A stretch of DNA of 64,000 nt from NCBI GenBank assembly GCA_051005695.1, contig JBPCJC010000028.1:1-64000 (forward strand), in the 5' to 3' direction. This document shows positions 1 through 9,584 of the stretch, piece by piece. How positions within the stretch are numbered: the stretch's first letter is position 1; each line of letters opens with the position of its first letter. The notes beneath the pieces were generated by a model. It was given only the letters and a program-made list of their open reading frames with translations, was not told the DNA's origin and did not search any database. The DNA is from JACCTI01 sp051005695. GTDB lineage: Bacteria; Verrucomicrobiota; Verrucomicrobiia; Chthoniobacterales; UBA10450. A program made the position numbers and the translations under genes.

Positions 1-3000
1 GACCGTGCTTCCAGTCTTCTCCACGATCTTCTTCCAGTGGCTCAGCCCATCGTAGCTGAATTCCGTCCGGTTACTCGTGCCCGAATAAGTAATGGCGGTC
101 AGCCGGTTGGCCGCATCCCACTCGAAGGTGTTGGCCGCCCCGCCGGTAAAGACCCGCCCATTGGTGTTCCCATTGGCGTCGTAACTATAAGTGTTGGCCG
201 GGGGCGGCGGCAAGGGATCGCCCTCCTCGCTCCACGGAGGCGGCGTCGGGGTCGGCCCTTGCTGCTCCGAAGAGAGCTGATTGAGCGAGTTGAATGTGCC
301 GGCTTTTTGCGTCACGGAGGGGGCATATCCCGCTCCAGGGTAACTTGTATTGGTATCGGTCTGCCGATTCCCAGCGTGGTCGTAACCGAAGCCGTGGACC
401 GTTCCCCCGGCGATTCTCCCCGCATTGCTCGGGTTCTTGATACTGGTCAACTGGTCCGCCCCGTCGTAGCCGAAGTAGAGTGGTTGCCCCGCCGTCCCGT
501 CGAATTGTTTCGTCCACTGGGTGATCTGGTGTTCCTTATCGTAGACGTAGTCGAAGCGGGAGAGATTCACATTTCCCGCCTTCAAGTTCCGCAGCGTCTG
601 CAGCTGGTTGTCGCCGCTGTTCGGGTAGTAGCTGTAATTTGCACTCTGGCCATTCGGGTAAGACACGGTCTGGAGCCGGTTGGTGACCCCGACATACCCA
701 TAAGTGAAGGGCTGCAGCGGATCTGGCACCAGCGGGTTGCTGGCCGTTTCCACCCGGCCCAATTGGTCGTAGGTCACGGAATCGGCGACGCCGTTGATCG
801 CTTGAGTCAGCGGCCGGCCCAGCTGGTCATAGACGAAGGTGATCGTGTCGTTGGCCAACGGTCCGTCGATACTCTGCAGTTTCCCTGCCCCGGGCGTCGC
901 GGTGGCGGTAATGGGTTTATAAACATACGAGGTCAGCCCTGTATCACCACTACCATCGTTCATCGTCGCGAGCCGATTATACGAGGCGTCGTAGGTGTAA
1001 TTCACCGTCGGCGTCACCGGGTTAAGCGCCGCTCCGTTCAAACCGGTGTAGCTGATCTGGCTCACGTTACTGTCTAGAGTATAAGCATAATTCGTGCGCC
1101 GATTGAGAGAATCACTGGTCGATTGCAGCCGGCCGCTCGCGCCCGCGCCCTCCGCCGCTGTCTGCCCGTCGTAGAGGTAGTTGATCACGGTATTATCCGC
1201 GAAAACCTTCTGATAAACCCGCCCCTCGATATCGCGGTTGAAGGTGGTCGTGTGATTCTCCGGATCGGTGATTGTATCCAGCGAGCCGCAGGAGCACCAG
1301 CCATAGAGAGTCGTCCGATTTTCCGGATCGGTGATCGAATCCATCCGCCGGTTGGCATCATAATGCCGGTAAGTCCATAGTCCCCGCCGGTCGCGGCTAC
1401 CGGTTTGGTCGAGGGTCATCCCGCGCACCGCATCGGTGTAAATGAACTCCTGATAGGTGGCGTCTGGAAACATGATCTGCAACGGTCGGTCCAGGTCGTC
1501 GTAGAGGAACGTCCGATAGAAGAGATCCGGCTCGGTCTGTTTCCAGAGCCGCTTTGCGCCGTCATACTCGAAAGTCGTCACCGCCGAAACGCCGCCGGCC
1601 GGCGGACTCGTGATCGACGTCACGTATCCTAGAGGCTTGGGCTCCGTTCCGTCACCATAGCCGTAGGTCGTGGTCTCTGACCGTGCGTTCGTGACCGTTT
1701 CCAGCTGTTTCGAAGGCGTATACGTGTAGGTGGTGGTCTGCCCAGCCGCATCCGTCGCGGTGAGCTTCTGGTGATTCCCATTGTAAGTGTAAGCCGCGAT
1801 CTTGTCCGCCGCCGCTCCGCTTGGGTCAGTGCTTACCCCGCCCGCGTCGCCCGCAGCCGGCAGGTGGCGCTGATAGACAGTGAGCAGATCGATTTCGTTA
1901 CCGGCATAGACGTAACTGGTCACGCGGCCGAATGGGTCAGTGGTTTCGGTAATGCTTCCGAGGTTGTTGTATTTATTCTGGGTTACTTCCGTCGAGCCAT
2001 CGCCTAAGACGCGAGCGATCTTTGTTGGGCGAGCACTGGGGCCAGCATGCTGCGGGTCGGGCTGATTGTCGTATGCATACCACACTCGGTTCTCCAAGGG
2101 TGCTTTTTTCACTGGAGGCAATCCCCGTGGTGAAACCGTCTGCATCCATTAACCAATGAATTACCTGAGCTTTAGTGTAGTCACCGGGCGCAGCTGTCAT
2201 GGCCTTCTTATCCCAGTAAAAGCTATTTGCTACATCCAGGTTGGCATTATTGAAGCCAGTGCCGGCAGGTGTGATCGGATCGGTCGCCGCGATGCCTGTT
2301 GCATGATCGTAATACTCTACCCTTTCGGTTCCGATTGAGTCGCTCATTTCGATCCAACGCATGGTCCCAGATTCCCCGGAGAAAAATTGAGTCGTCCCGT
2401 AAGGCGTAGTGAGAGAATTGATCGTATCGGTTCCCTCCGCGTATCCGAATTCGGATACGATCTGCTCCGGGTCGGTGATCTTCCAAAGCGTACCGCCCTG
2501 ATATTCAAAAACGGCGGAGCGATTAAAGGGGTCGGTAACCTTGGTGATTTTAAGCGGATCGGTCGAACTTTCATAAAAGAAATGGGTCACCTGCCCGAGC
2601 GGATCGGTAATGGTGGTGACCCGTTGAATGCCGTCGTATTCAATATTGGCTGGGTCGCCAGCCGGGTCGAACCATTGCTTCATGAAAACCCTGCGGGGAT
2701 AGGAGCTTGCCGTTTCGGCTTGATTAAAGACTTGCCGGGATCCATCCGGGAGGAGCCGTTCATAACTGTTTGCGCCGGTCCGCGTAAGAATGGCTTGGCT
2801 CTATGCCTCAGGCGCTGAAGTTTGCCCGGTAGCGAGCGCTGGATAAAATTCCGAGCCACCTCCTGGCAGGTAGACTGCAACTAAGGCTCGGCCCGCGGCG
2901 GGATCGTCCGCGACATAGGAAAGCCAGTTAAAGGTCCATTTCGGACCAAGATTGGAATAAGAAAAGGTCACCGGTTGCTGGTTTTCCTTGGCGCTGTAGG

Positions 3001-3676
3001 ACACTTTAAAGTCTATCGCGGGACCACGCGGCGGGGTGTAGGAGATTGGTTTGTCCTCGACACACAAGCTGGCAGTCATCGCGTAGGCGCTGTAGCCGGC
3101 CATCCCATGGATACCGCATTTCTGGTTGCCGCCTATTCTTCGATCGTTTGTCTTGGGGCTCGATGAGCCGAGATGGACGTCTAACACAGCTGTCTTCACA
3201 AAGACGGGCGGGACAGACCCATAATAGGTCGAGCCCAGAGTGCCGTAATAGAGGAAATGGCCGACGAGGCTTGCGTATTCGCCGCGATCCGTCTCCAGTT
3301 CCAGCCCGGGAGGGCCATCTCCCAGGCTACCTCCGCTCGTTCCGCCGACTAGGGAATAGCGGCCCCCGGCGCCGTTAACGACATTAAGCTGAAAATAGGG
3401 ACGATTATCCCCCACGGTTCCCTTGATGAGACTGACGTTATAGGTGCCATCCGGCGTTCCGGGAGCAACATGGGAAACCACATCGATCGTTCCCGTGTCA
3501 GAGTTCACTATTTCCCAGTTGCTGTTTCCGATACTAGGGTTTGGGACGTTATGTACATCCAAGATCTCGGTGGAGCCACGAGAGGTGGGGATGTACGGCA
3601 AGCAGGTCGTCAGGATCAGGAAGGATCGCGCTATGGTTACCCAGTGAGAACGGTTGGGCAGCGTATTTGAGTTCAT
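1..3676 (-). pseudogene. RHS/YD-repeat secreted protein, partial and disrupted
   Basis: The minus strand encodes an N-terminal signal-like segment (MNSNTLPNRSHWVTIARSFL) and then a region typical of bacterial RHS proteins (AIDFKVSYSAKENQQPVTFSY, LGPKWTFNW). Many YD-type repeats follow (DPLGQVTHFFY, DPFNRSAVFEYQ, FSYDGLSHW). Two lesions break it. An in-frame TAG lies at 2801-2803: translation in the same frame continues on both sides, 3676 to 2804 and 2800 to about 2150. A frameshift lies between about 2105 and 2150, possibly at the T6 run near 2103-2108. Beyond it the third frame is open from 2148 to base 1 and still encodes YD repeats. The C-terminal core and toxin tip would lie past the left edge. 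RHS proteins usually act as secreted or surface toxins or adhesins. Long plus-strand open frames here are mirror images of this repeat coding. Confidence 0.85.
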
Positions 3677-4396
3677 ATTTATTATTGCCTGAGCAGTGCG
3701 ATGTGTCCGGGCGTCTTGAAGCCCTCGGGCATGTTCGCTGGCGGGTTATCAACATTAATTCCGGTCAAGACAAGAAAAATTTCGTGGAGATTAGAATGAG
3801 GTCACCGCGCCAGAATTCGTCCGCTTTGTCGTTGGTTGCAGGTTGCAATTATGGATGGGAAAAATGCATAAGATCGTGTTTTTCAGACTTCTTAGATACA
3901 CTTAACCTATTGATAAAAGGCAGTTTGTGCGCTCCGAAGTCTTCCCGTCGGGTCTCCGCTTCGCGTTTCCGCGTTGCCGATTCGCGCGTCCCGGTGCCGG
4001 CTTCCCGTTCGCGTGTCTTGGTTTCGCGGGGTTCGGTTCTCGCTTCGGGCGGGTGGGTCGCCGGCTGGCGGGTTTCGCTTCCGGTCTCGGCTGGGTCGGT
4101 TGCCGTTTCGGACGCCGGGGTTGGCTCTTCGGGTTGCCGGGTTGCGGCTTTGATGGGCCGGCGTTCCGGTTCGCGCTACAGGCGGCAAATCCTGCTCTTG
4201 CAAAAGCTACTGGCTGGTGTTCATTCCACGTCCGCAGCGAGTCTTTGAAGCTGCGCCGTTGGTCCCTGGGGTTCCGTTTCAAGGCGGAAGCCGTACTCGC
4301 CAGGGGTAACCCGGCGCTTGAAGGAGATCCCGGAGAGTAGAACCCCGGAGACCGGAACAAATCCGCCATCCGCATCCCGAAATCCGCATTAAACAT
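3677..4396. other. Noncoding gap with an adenine-free tract (3941-4152)
   Basis: This gap separates the RHS remnant from rpoA. I see no gene in it. Frames that stay open here give low-complexity Arg/Pro/Gly or Phe/Gly/Arg strings and run on as antisense of rpoA. The top strand from 3941 to 4152 has only two A residues in 212 bases (near 3980 and 4112) and consists of irregular runs such as TTCGCGTTTCCGCG and GGGTTGCCGGG. T stays common, so the two strands differ sharply in A/T content. Short near-repeats of ATCCGCAT occur at 4365-4390 just before rpoA. No ribosomal protein gene (rpsK, rpsD) precedes rpoA. Confidence 0.7.
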
Positions 4397-5440
4397 ATGC
4401 CAGTTCGTTACGGTCGTTTTGAAATGCCGAAGACCCTCACCAAAGAGGATTCTTCCGCCACTGATACCTACGCCAAGTTTACCGCCGAGCCGTTCGAGGC
4501 CGGATACGGTCACACGGTGGGAAATTCGCTCCGCCGCGTTTTGCTTTCGTCGCTCGAAGGCGCGGCCATTACCGCGGTGAAAATCACCGGGGCGCAGCAC
4601 GAATTCGCCACGCTCCCGGGTGTGGTCGAGGACGTCACGGACATCGTGCTCAATCTGAAGCGGGTGAAATTCAAAGCTGCGGAGCACGAGCCGCGCAAGC
4701 TCAACCTGGTGGTGAACAAAGAAGGCGAAGTCACTGCCGGCGACATCCAGGTGGTGCAAGGCTTCGAAGTTCTGAACCCCGATCAGCTCATTTGCACGCT
4801 CGACAAGAAGCACAAGTTCGACGCTGAACTCGAAGTGCGCGTGGGCCGCGGTTTCGCCACCGGCGATGAGAACAAGCGCGCCGATCAGCCGATTGGTTTG
4901 ATCCCGATCGATTCTATTTTCTCGCCGGTGACGCGGGTGAAATATGCGGTCGAAGCGACCCGCGTGGGTCAGCGGACGGATTATGACAAGCTCGTGATCG
5001 AAGTCTGGACGGACGGCCGGTTAACTCCGGACGACGCCATGCTCCAGTCCTCGGCGATTCTCCGCCATCACCTCGATGTCTTCGTCAATTTCAACGAAGA
5101 CGTGATCGAGTTTGACGAAACGCCAGCCGGTGTTTCCGAGGAAAACATGAAGCTGAAGAAGCTTCTGAACATGAGCGTGAACGAAATCGAGCTGAGCGTG
5201 CGCGCAGCCAATTGCTTGAACAACGCCAACATCACTACCGTCGGCCAGCTGGCGCAGAAGTCGGAAGCGGAGATGCTCAAGTATCGCAACTTCGGGAAGA
5301 AATCGCTCAACGAAATAAAGGACAAGCTACAGCAGTTACAGCTCGGTTTGGGGATGAAATTCGATCCAGGCTTGGTCGATATCCAGGCCGGCGGCGATGG
5401 CGCGAGCATGAACGGCGCCGCCATTATCGACGACGCTTAA
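4397..5440 (+). CDS. rpoA: DNA-directed RNA polymerase alpha subunit
   Basis: This 347-residue protein forms the dimer that nucleates RNA polymerase assembly and contacts promoters and activators. The N-terminal domain (about 20-235) has the dimer signature GNSLRRVLLSSLEG at 42-55. The C-terminal domain (about 253-320) has the helix-hairpin-helix segment RNFGKKSLNEIKDKL at 297-311, which binds UP elements and regulators. The start at MPVRYGRFEMPK follows the extended N-terminus seen in Verrucomicrobiota. No strong Shine-Dalgarno precedes it. rplQ follows after 37 bases, as in the usual alpha operon, but the rpsM-rpsK-rpsD genes expected upstream are replaced by noncoding DNA and an RHS remnant. 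The 5440-5478 spacer holds a variant (ACTCGTTAGGT) of the dispersed motif. Confidence 0.97.
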   Translation: MPVRYGRFEMPKTLTKEDSSATDTYAKFTAEPFEAGYGHTVGNSLRRVLLSSLEGAAITAVKITGAQHEFATLPGVVEDVTDIVLNLKRVKFKAAEHEPRKLNLVVNKEGEVTAGDIQVVQGFEVLNPDQLICTLDKKHKFDAELEVRVGRGFATGDENKRADQPIGLIPIDSIFSPVTRVKYAVEATRVGQRTDYDKLVIEVWTDGRLTPDDAMLQSSAILRHHLDVFVNFNEDVIEFDETPAGVSEENMKLKKLLNMSVNEIELSVRAANCLNNANITTVGQLAQKSEAEMLKYRNFGKKSLNEIKDKLQQLQLGLGMKFDPGLVDIQAGGDGASMNGAAIIDDA

Positions 5441-5477
5441 GCACTCGTTAGGTATTCATTTCTCCAGGAATTAACCC

Positions 5478-5978
5478 ATGAGACACCAGAAAAAGACGGT
5501 CAAGCTCGGCCGGACGGCGGCGCACCGGAAAGCGTTGCTCGCCAACCAAGTCTGTAGCCTGATCGAGCATCAACGAATTAAGACCACTCTCGCCAAAGCC
5601 AAGGCGGTGCGCCCGTTGGCCGAGAAGATGGTGACGCTCGGCAAGAAAGGTTCACTCCATGCCCGCCGGACCGCGCTTGCGGTTTTGCGGCAGAAGGATG
5701 CGGTCAAAAAGTTGTTCGATGACATCGCGCCCCGCGCTGCGGAGCGCAAAGGCGGTTACACCCGGATCGTGAAACTGGGCGCGCGCAAGAGCGATTCCGC
5801 GCCGGTCGCGTTTATCGAATGGGTCGACGCTCCGATCGTAACTGACGAGCCGGCGACCGAGGATAAAGGCAAAAAATCGAAGGCGAGCAAGAGCCCGGTT
5901 GAGCCGGCGGAGAAACCCGCGCGCAAGCCAAAGAAGACCGACGCGGAAAAGAAGGACGGCGACGAAGCCCAAGCTTAG
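5478..5978 (+). CDS. rplQ: 50S ribosomal protein L17
   Basis: L17 lies near the peptide exit tunnel of the large ribosomal subunit. The start MRHQKKTVKLGRTAAHRKAL is the classic L17 N-terminus. An AGGA sits about 8 bases before the ATG. The protein has 166 residues against roughly 120 for E. coli L17. The extra part (about 118-166) is a Lys/Ala/Pro/Glu-rich tail, probably disordered, of a kind seen in several phyla. It is the last gene of the rpoA unit: a copy of the dispersed motif (5984-5990) and then a hairpin terminator follow directly. Confidence 0.96.
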   Translation: MRHQKKTVKLGRTAAHRKALLANQVCSLIEHQRIKTTLAKAKAVRPLAEKMVTLGKKGSLHARRTALAVLRQKDAVKKLFDDIAPRAAERKGGYTRIVKLGARKSDSAPVAFIEWVDAPIVTDEPATEDKGKKSKASKSPVEPAEKPARKPKKTDAEKKDGDEAQA

Positions 5979-6003
5979 TACTCGTTAGGCAAACTCTATC
6001 AAG

Positions 6004-6036
6004 AAGGCGGCGATCGAGATGATCGCCGCCTTTTTT
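6004..6036 (+). terminator. Rho-independent terminator after rpoA-rplQ
   Basis: A perfect 10-bp stem (GGCGGCGATC at 6006-6015 with GATCGCCGCC at 6021-6030) closes a GAGAT loop and is followed by six T residues. It lies 27 bases after the rplQ stop. Confidence 0.93.
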
Positions 6037-6200
6037 GTGTCTTGTCCCAGAAGCGGAACGGTTTTATCCCAACGCTGATACATCGTCGCTGCGGCCGGAC
6101 CTCACTCCGTGAAAACAAGCCACTCGCGCGTCGCGCTTTATAACTTCCTCATCAGGCTGGCACGACCCCTGCGATAAGAGAGGCCTAACCAAACACTGAT

Positions 6201-6443
6201 ATGAAGAATACTAAAAACACCTACTCGCTCCTCGTTGAATCCGAAGAGAAAGGCCGCGCCATTTTCGAAAGCTCCATCTACGGGCTCGTCCTCCTTTGCA
6301 TGGCCTTCACCGGCTGGCAGTTTGCCTCCAGCTCGGTGGCGCTCCCGCGCATGCCCGCGACCAGCAACAGCGGCAACGCCCCGGTCGAAATGGTCGCGAA
6401 AGCGCCCGTCGAAAAACCGGTCGTTATCGTCAGCCGCGGCTAA
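6201..6443 (+). CDS. Small membrane-anchored protein of unknown function
   Basis: This 80-residue protein has a polar N-terminus, one hydrophobic segment at about 26-44 (IYGLVLLCMAFTGWQFA) and a Pro/Val-rich tail. A purine-rich AAGAGAGG lies about 20 bases before the ATG. The noncoding bases before it include GCCTAACC, a partial match to the dispersed motif. I do not recognise the family. It may be a short inner-membrane protein. It stands alone between the rplQ terminator and the permease gene. Confidence 0.6.
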   Translation: MKNTKNTYSLLVESEEKGRAIFESSIYGLVLLCMAFTGWQFASSSVALPRMPATSNSGNAPVEMVAKAPVEKPVVIVSRG

Positions 6444-6615
6444 AACTTATGCGTCATACCCGCTCGCGTTTCGGCGGCGCACTCGTGCCCGCGCGCGAGC
6501 GGGTGGATCGCAGAGCTCATCTTCCGCGCGCCGCCGTCTCATGTGTCTCCACTTGGTGAACATGCGCTCATAGACCTCCGCTCACCCTCGCTGATGATTC
6601 GGCCTAACAAGTAAT

Positions 6616-9045
6616 ATGAACTCCTTCCTCCAGGACTTCCGCCACGCTTTCCGACAGCTGGCGCAGCAGCCGCTTTTCACCCTCATCGCCGTCCTCACCC
6701 TCGCTCTCGGGATCGGCGCCAACACCGCCATCTTCAGCGTGGTCAACGCCGTCCTCCTGCGGCCTTTGCCTTATCCGGAACCGGAGCAACTCGTTTACCT
6801 CCACGAAATTTCCGGCGGCGCCGAAACCTCGATCGCGCTCCCGGATTATCTCGACTGGCGACACGACAGCAGGTCATTCCAGCAACTGGCGATCGCGCGG
6901 ATCGAGTCGCGCAATCTCAGCGGAATCGCCGGACGCGCGCCGGAACGCGTCTCTTCCGCTTTTGTCACCGCGAACTTTTTCGACGTCGTCGGCTTGTCCC
7001 CGGAAATCGGTCGCGTCTTTCGCGAAGATGAAGACAAACCCGGCGCGCCCGCGCTGGTCGTGATCAGCGACCGGCTCTGGGAGCGCGTCTTCCAGCGCGA
7101 TCCAAACATCGTCGGCCGCGCGGTGAATTTTCACGGCCAACTCTTCACCGTTACCGGTGTCATGTCGGGGCCAATGGATTCGCCTCACGCCGTCGACGCC
7201 TGGTTTTCGGTCATGCGCCGGAGCAACAATCCCGGATGGCAGAATCGCGCGAACCACCCGATGTTTTTCGGTTGGGGTCGCTTGAAGAAAAACGTCACCC
7301 TCGAGCAAGCCCGCAGCGAGATGAAAGCGATCGCCGCGCGTCTCGAGCGCACCTATCCGGCGACCAATAGCGGTACCGGCGTCACCGTGAAACCGTTGCT
7401 CGACAACTTGCTCGGTGGTTATCGAACGAATCTCACCTTGCTGCTCTGCGCAGTCGCGCTCGTCCTCCTGATCGCCTGCGCAAACCTGGCCAACCTCTTC
7501 GCCGCTCGCGGCGCGGCGCGTGCGCGAGAGTTTGCCATCCGCGCGGCCATCGGCGCTTCGCGCGCACGTATCGTTAGGCAATTACTCAGCGAAAGTTTTT
7601 GCATCGCACTTATCGGGGGCGCCCTTGGTTTTTTGCTCGCGGTCTGGGGACGAGATGCGCTCGTCGCCTTCGCCCCTGCGGGTGCGCCGCGCTTTACGGA
7701 GATCGGTTTCGATCCGCGCGTGCTCGGTTTCACTTTCCTGCTCGCCGGCCTAACGACTCTTCTTTTCGGACTCTGGCCCGCGTGGCAGGTGGCACATCTC
7801 GATATCCAAAGCGCGCTCCAGGCCGGTTCCTTCGGGAGCGGCGAAACCAAGACCGCGCGCCGCAGCCGCGATTGGCTGGTGATTGTGGAAGTCGCGCTCA
7901 CGCTTCTTCTGCTGAGCGCGGCCGGCTTGGTCCTGAAGAGTTTCGCGCGGATGCAATCCGTCGCACTCGGCTTTGAGCCGCGTGGCCTGCTCACCGCGCG
8001 GATCGATCTCCCGTTCACGAAATATTCCGACCCGAAAACGCGCGCAAATTTTACCGATCGATTACTCGAAGATGTCCGCGCATTGCCCGGAGTGCAGAGC
8101 GCGGCCATCGCCGCCAATCCACCGATGCTCAGCGGTTGGCAGATTAACCTTCTTCCGGAAGGCGCTCCGCCGACCGATCCCAGCCAGCAACCGTCCGCCG
8201 ATTCCGAAGTGGTCGCGGGCGATTATTTCGCGACCCTGAAAACGAATCTCATCCGTGGCCGCACTTTTACCCAGCATGACGGCCCGGATTCGCCACCGGT
8301 CGTGGTCATCGATCAACTCCTCGCGCAGACAATTTTTCCGGGACAGGACTCGTTAGGCAAACGTCTCCTGATCGATCCCGAAGCCGACACCACTCCGCCG
8401 CGCCTGTTCGAAATCATCGGCGTAGTCGCGCACATGAAGATGTATGGCTACGACGAAAGCATGCCGCTGCCGGGCTTCTTCTTTTCGCAGTCGCAGGTTG
8501 GCCGGACTAATCTCGTCCTGCTCGTGCGCGCTTCCGGGAAAGTGCAGCGCCTGGAAAATTCTCTGCGCGAAATCATTGGCCGACTCGATCCCGCCCAGCC
8601 TGTCTTCGACATTCGGACGATGGAAGATCGAGTCGCGGAAACCTGGGCGATCCCGCGGGTGCTGACGTTTCTGCTGACGATTTTTGCCGGGCTCGCGCTG
8701 CTTCTCGCGGCCGTCGGTTTGTACGGCGTGCTCGCTTACAACACGCTCCGGCGCCTGCGCGAAATCGCGGTGCGGATCGCGCTCGGAGCACGCCCGGCGG
8801 ACATTCGCGGCTTGGTCTTCGGTCATGGTTTCCGTTTGTTCGGTCTCGGAATTTTGCTCGGCGGGTGCGCGGTCGCGGCCAGCGCGCATCTAATCCGAAG
8901 TTTTCTTTTCGGCGTCACCCCGGTCGATCCCGAAATCTACGCCGCCGTCGGGCTCATCCTCTCGTTAGTCACCTTGCTCGCGGCTTGGTTGCCGGCGCGC
9001 CGCGCTTGTCGGGTTAATCCGATCAATACCCTGCGCGCGGAGTAG
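6616..9045 (+). CDS. FtsX/MacB-type ABC transporter permease (ADOP-like)
   Basis: This 809-residue inner-membrane protein resembles the long duplicated permeases common in Acidobacteria and Verrucomicrobiota. The N-terminal helix is PLFTLIAVLTLALGIGAN (about 19-37), followed by a periplasmic MacB_PCD-type domain. FtsX modules lie at about 275-400 (LLIACANLANLFAARGAAR, then REFAIRAAIGASRARIVRQL) and 690-805 (VGLYGVLAYNTLRRLREIA). Such proteins work with an ATPase in mechanotransmission or macrolide/lipid export, but no ATPase gene lies beside it. A GCCTAACAAG copy of the dispersed motif sits 8 bases before the start, and further copies occur inside the gene (near 7573, 7748 and 8352). The 3' end overlaps the convergent phosphodiesterase gene by 23 bases. 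Confidence 0.9.
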   Translation: MNSFLQDFRHAFRQLAQQPLFTLIAVLTLALGIGANTAIFSVVNAVLLRPLPYPEPEQLVYLHEISGGAETSIALPDYLDWRHDSRSFQQLAIARIESRNLSGIAGRAPERVSSAFVTANFFDVVGLSPEIGRVFREDEDKPGAPALVVISDRLWERVFQRDPNIVGRAVNFHGQLFTVTGVMSGPMDSPHAVDAWFSVMRRSNNPGWQNRANHPMFFGWGRLKKNVTLEQARSEMKAIAARLERTYPATNSGTGVTVKPLLDNLLGGYRTNLTLLLCAVALVLLIACANLANLFAARGAARAREFAIRAAIGASRARIVRQLLSESFCIALIGGALGFLLAVWGRDALVAFAPAGAPRFTEIGFDPRVLGFTFLLAGLTTLLFGLWPAWQVAHLDIQSALQAGSFGSGETKTARRSRDWLVIVEVALTLLLLSAAGLVLKSFARMQSVALGFEPRGLLTARIDLPFTKYSDPKTRANFTDRLLEDVRALPGVQSAAIAANPPMLSGWQINLLPEGAPPTDPSQQPSADSEVVAGDYFATLKTNLIRGRTFTQHDGPDSPPVVVIDQLLAQTIFPGQDSLGKRLLIDPEADTTPPRLFEIIGVVAHMKMYGYDESMPLPGFFFSQSQVGRTNLVLLVRASGKVQRLENSLREIIGRLDPAQPVFDIRTMEDRVAETWAIPRVLTFLLTIFAGLALLLAAVGLYGVLAYNTLRRLREIAVRIALGARPADIRGLVFGHGFRLFGLGILLGGCAVAASAHLIRSFLFGVTPVDPEIYAAVGLILSLVTLLAAWLPARRACRVNPINTLRAE
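8350..8360. repeat. Example copy of the dispersed motif CTCGTTAGGCAA (one of dozens)
   Basis: Read in the FtsX-type permease as D-S-L-G-K. By eye I count 31 GTTAGGC (plus) and 26 GCCTAAC (minus) copies of the 7-base core in the window, 51 of them between 6.1 and 46.7 kb. Further sites include 5984, 14139, 17905, 23134, 23712, 31823, 42817 and 46002. See the findings for the general case. Confidence 0.9.
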
Positions 9046-9508
9046 CGCGGGAGTTTTCGCGCAATGGAACCAAGCGCCAGCTCAGTTTGCCGTCGGCTTT
9101 GATTTCGAGCTGGGCCGCGCTCGCGGGCGCGCCGCGATTTGGCCGGGTCACGCAGCCCGGATTTAGGAAACGCACGCCACCCCGCATTTCATCGCGCGGG
9201 ACATGGGTGTGGCCATGCAGGACGACATCGATGTTCTCTGGCGCGCGCGTTGGTGGAATATGCACGAGCCGAAAACGGACACCGTTGCGCTCGAGATCGA
9301 CCACCAGCGGCCAACTCGCGGTGCTGTCGCAATTTCCCCTAACGAGTGTTAAGGGCGGGCAGACGGCTCTGATTTTCGCCAACAAATTCGGCGCGCAGAC
9401 ATCGCCCAAATGCCAGATTTCATCCATCCCTTCGGCCAACTCCTCGAGCCGTGGCGGGAGATGATCGTGGGTGTCGGCGATGACGAGAACGCGCTGGTTT
9501 TTGCCCAT
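9023..9508 (-). CDS. YfcE/MJ0936-family metallophosphoesterase
   Basis: This 161-residue calcineurin-like phosphodiesterase has the two-metal motifs in order: IADTHDH (DxH), HLGDV (GD), VRGNCDS (GNxD) and LHGHTHVP (GHxH). I start it at the ATG at 9508 (MGKNQRVLVIADTH), because the upstream part of the longer open frame has no family similarity and lies in the region upstream of the divergent helicase gene. The substrate is unknown; relatives cleave phosphodiesters in vitro. It is convergent with the permease and overlaps it by 23 bases. Confidence 0.88.
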   Translation of the reverse strand: MGKNQRVLVIADTHDHLPPRLEELAEGMDEIWHLGDVCAPNLLAKIRAVCPPLTLVRGNCDSTASWPLVVDLERNGVRFRLVHIPPTRAPENIDVVLHGHTHVPRDEMRGGVRFLNPGCVTRPNRGAPASAAQLEIKADGKLSWRLVPLRENSRATPRAGY

Positions 9509-9584
9509 GGCTCGAATGTGGCACACGACCGGCGAGGCTTCAGCGAGCGTTGTGCAACGGCCTGACCCGGCGTAACCTCCGCGC

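Noticed and set aside
37..1077. Long plus-strand open frames over 37-2000 (Arg/Val-rich)
   Set aside because: They are complementary to the YD-repeat coding of the minus-strand RHS gene in the mirror frame and show no family features.
3902..4813. Minus-strand open frame across the A-poor tract and rpoA
   Set aside because: It overlaps most of the real rpoA on the opposite strand and is low-complexity Arg/Pro/Lys in the tract, so it is a skew artefact.
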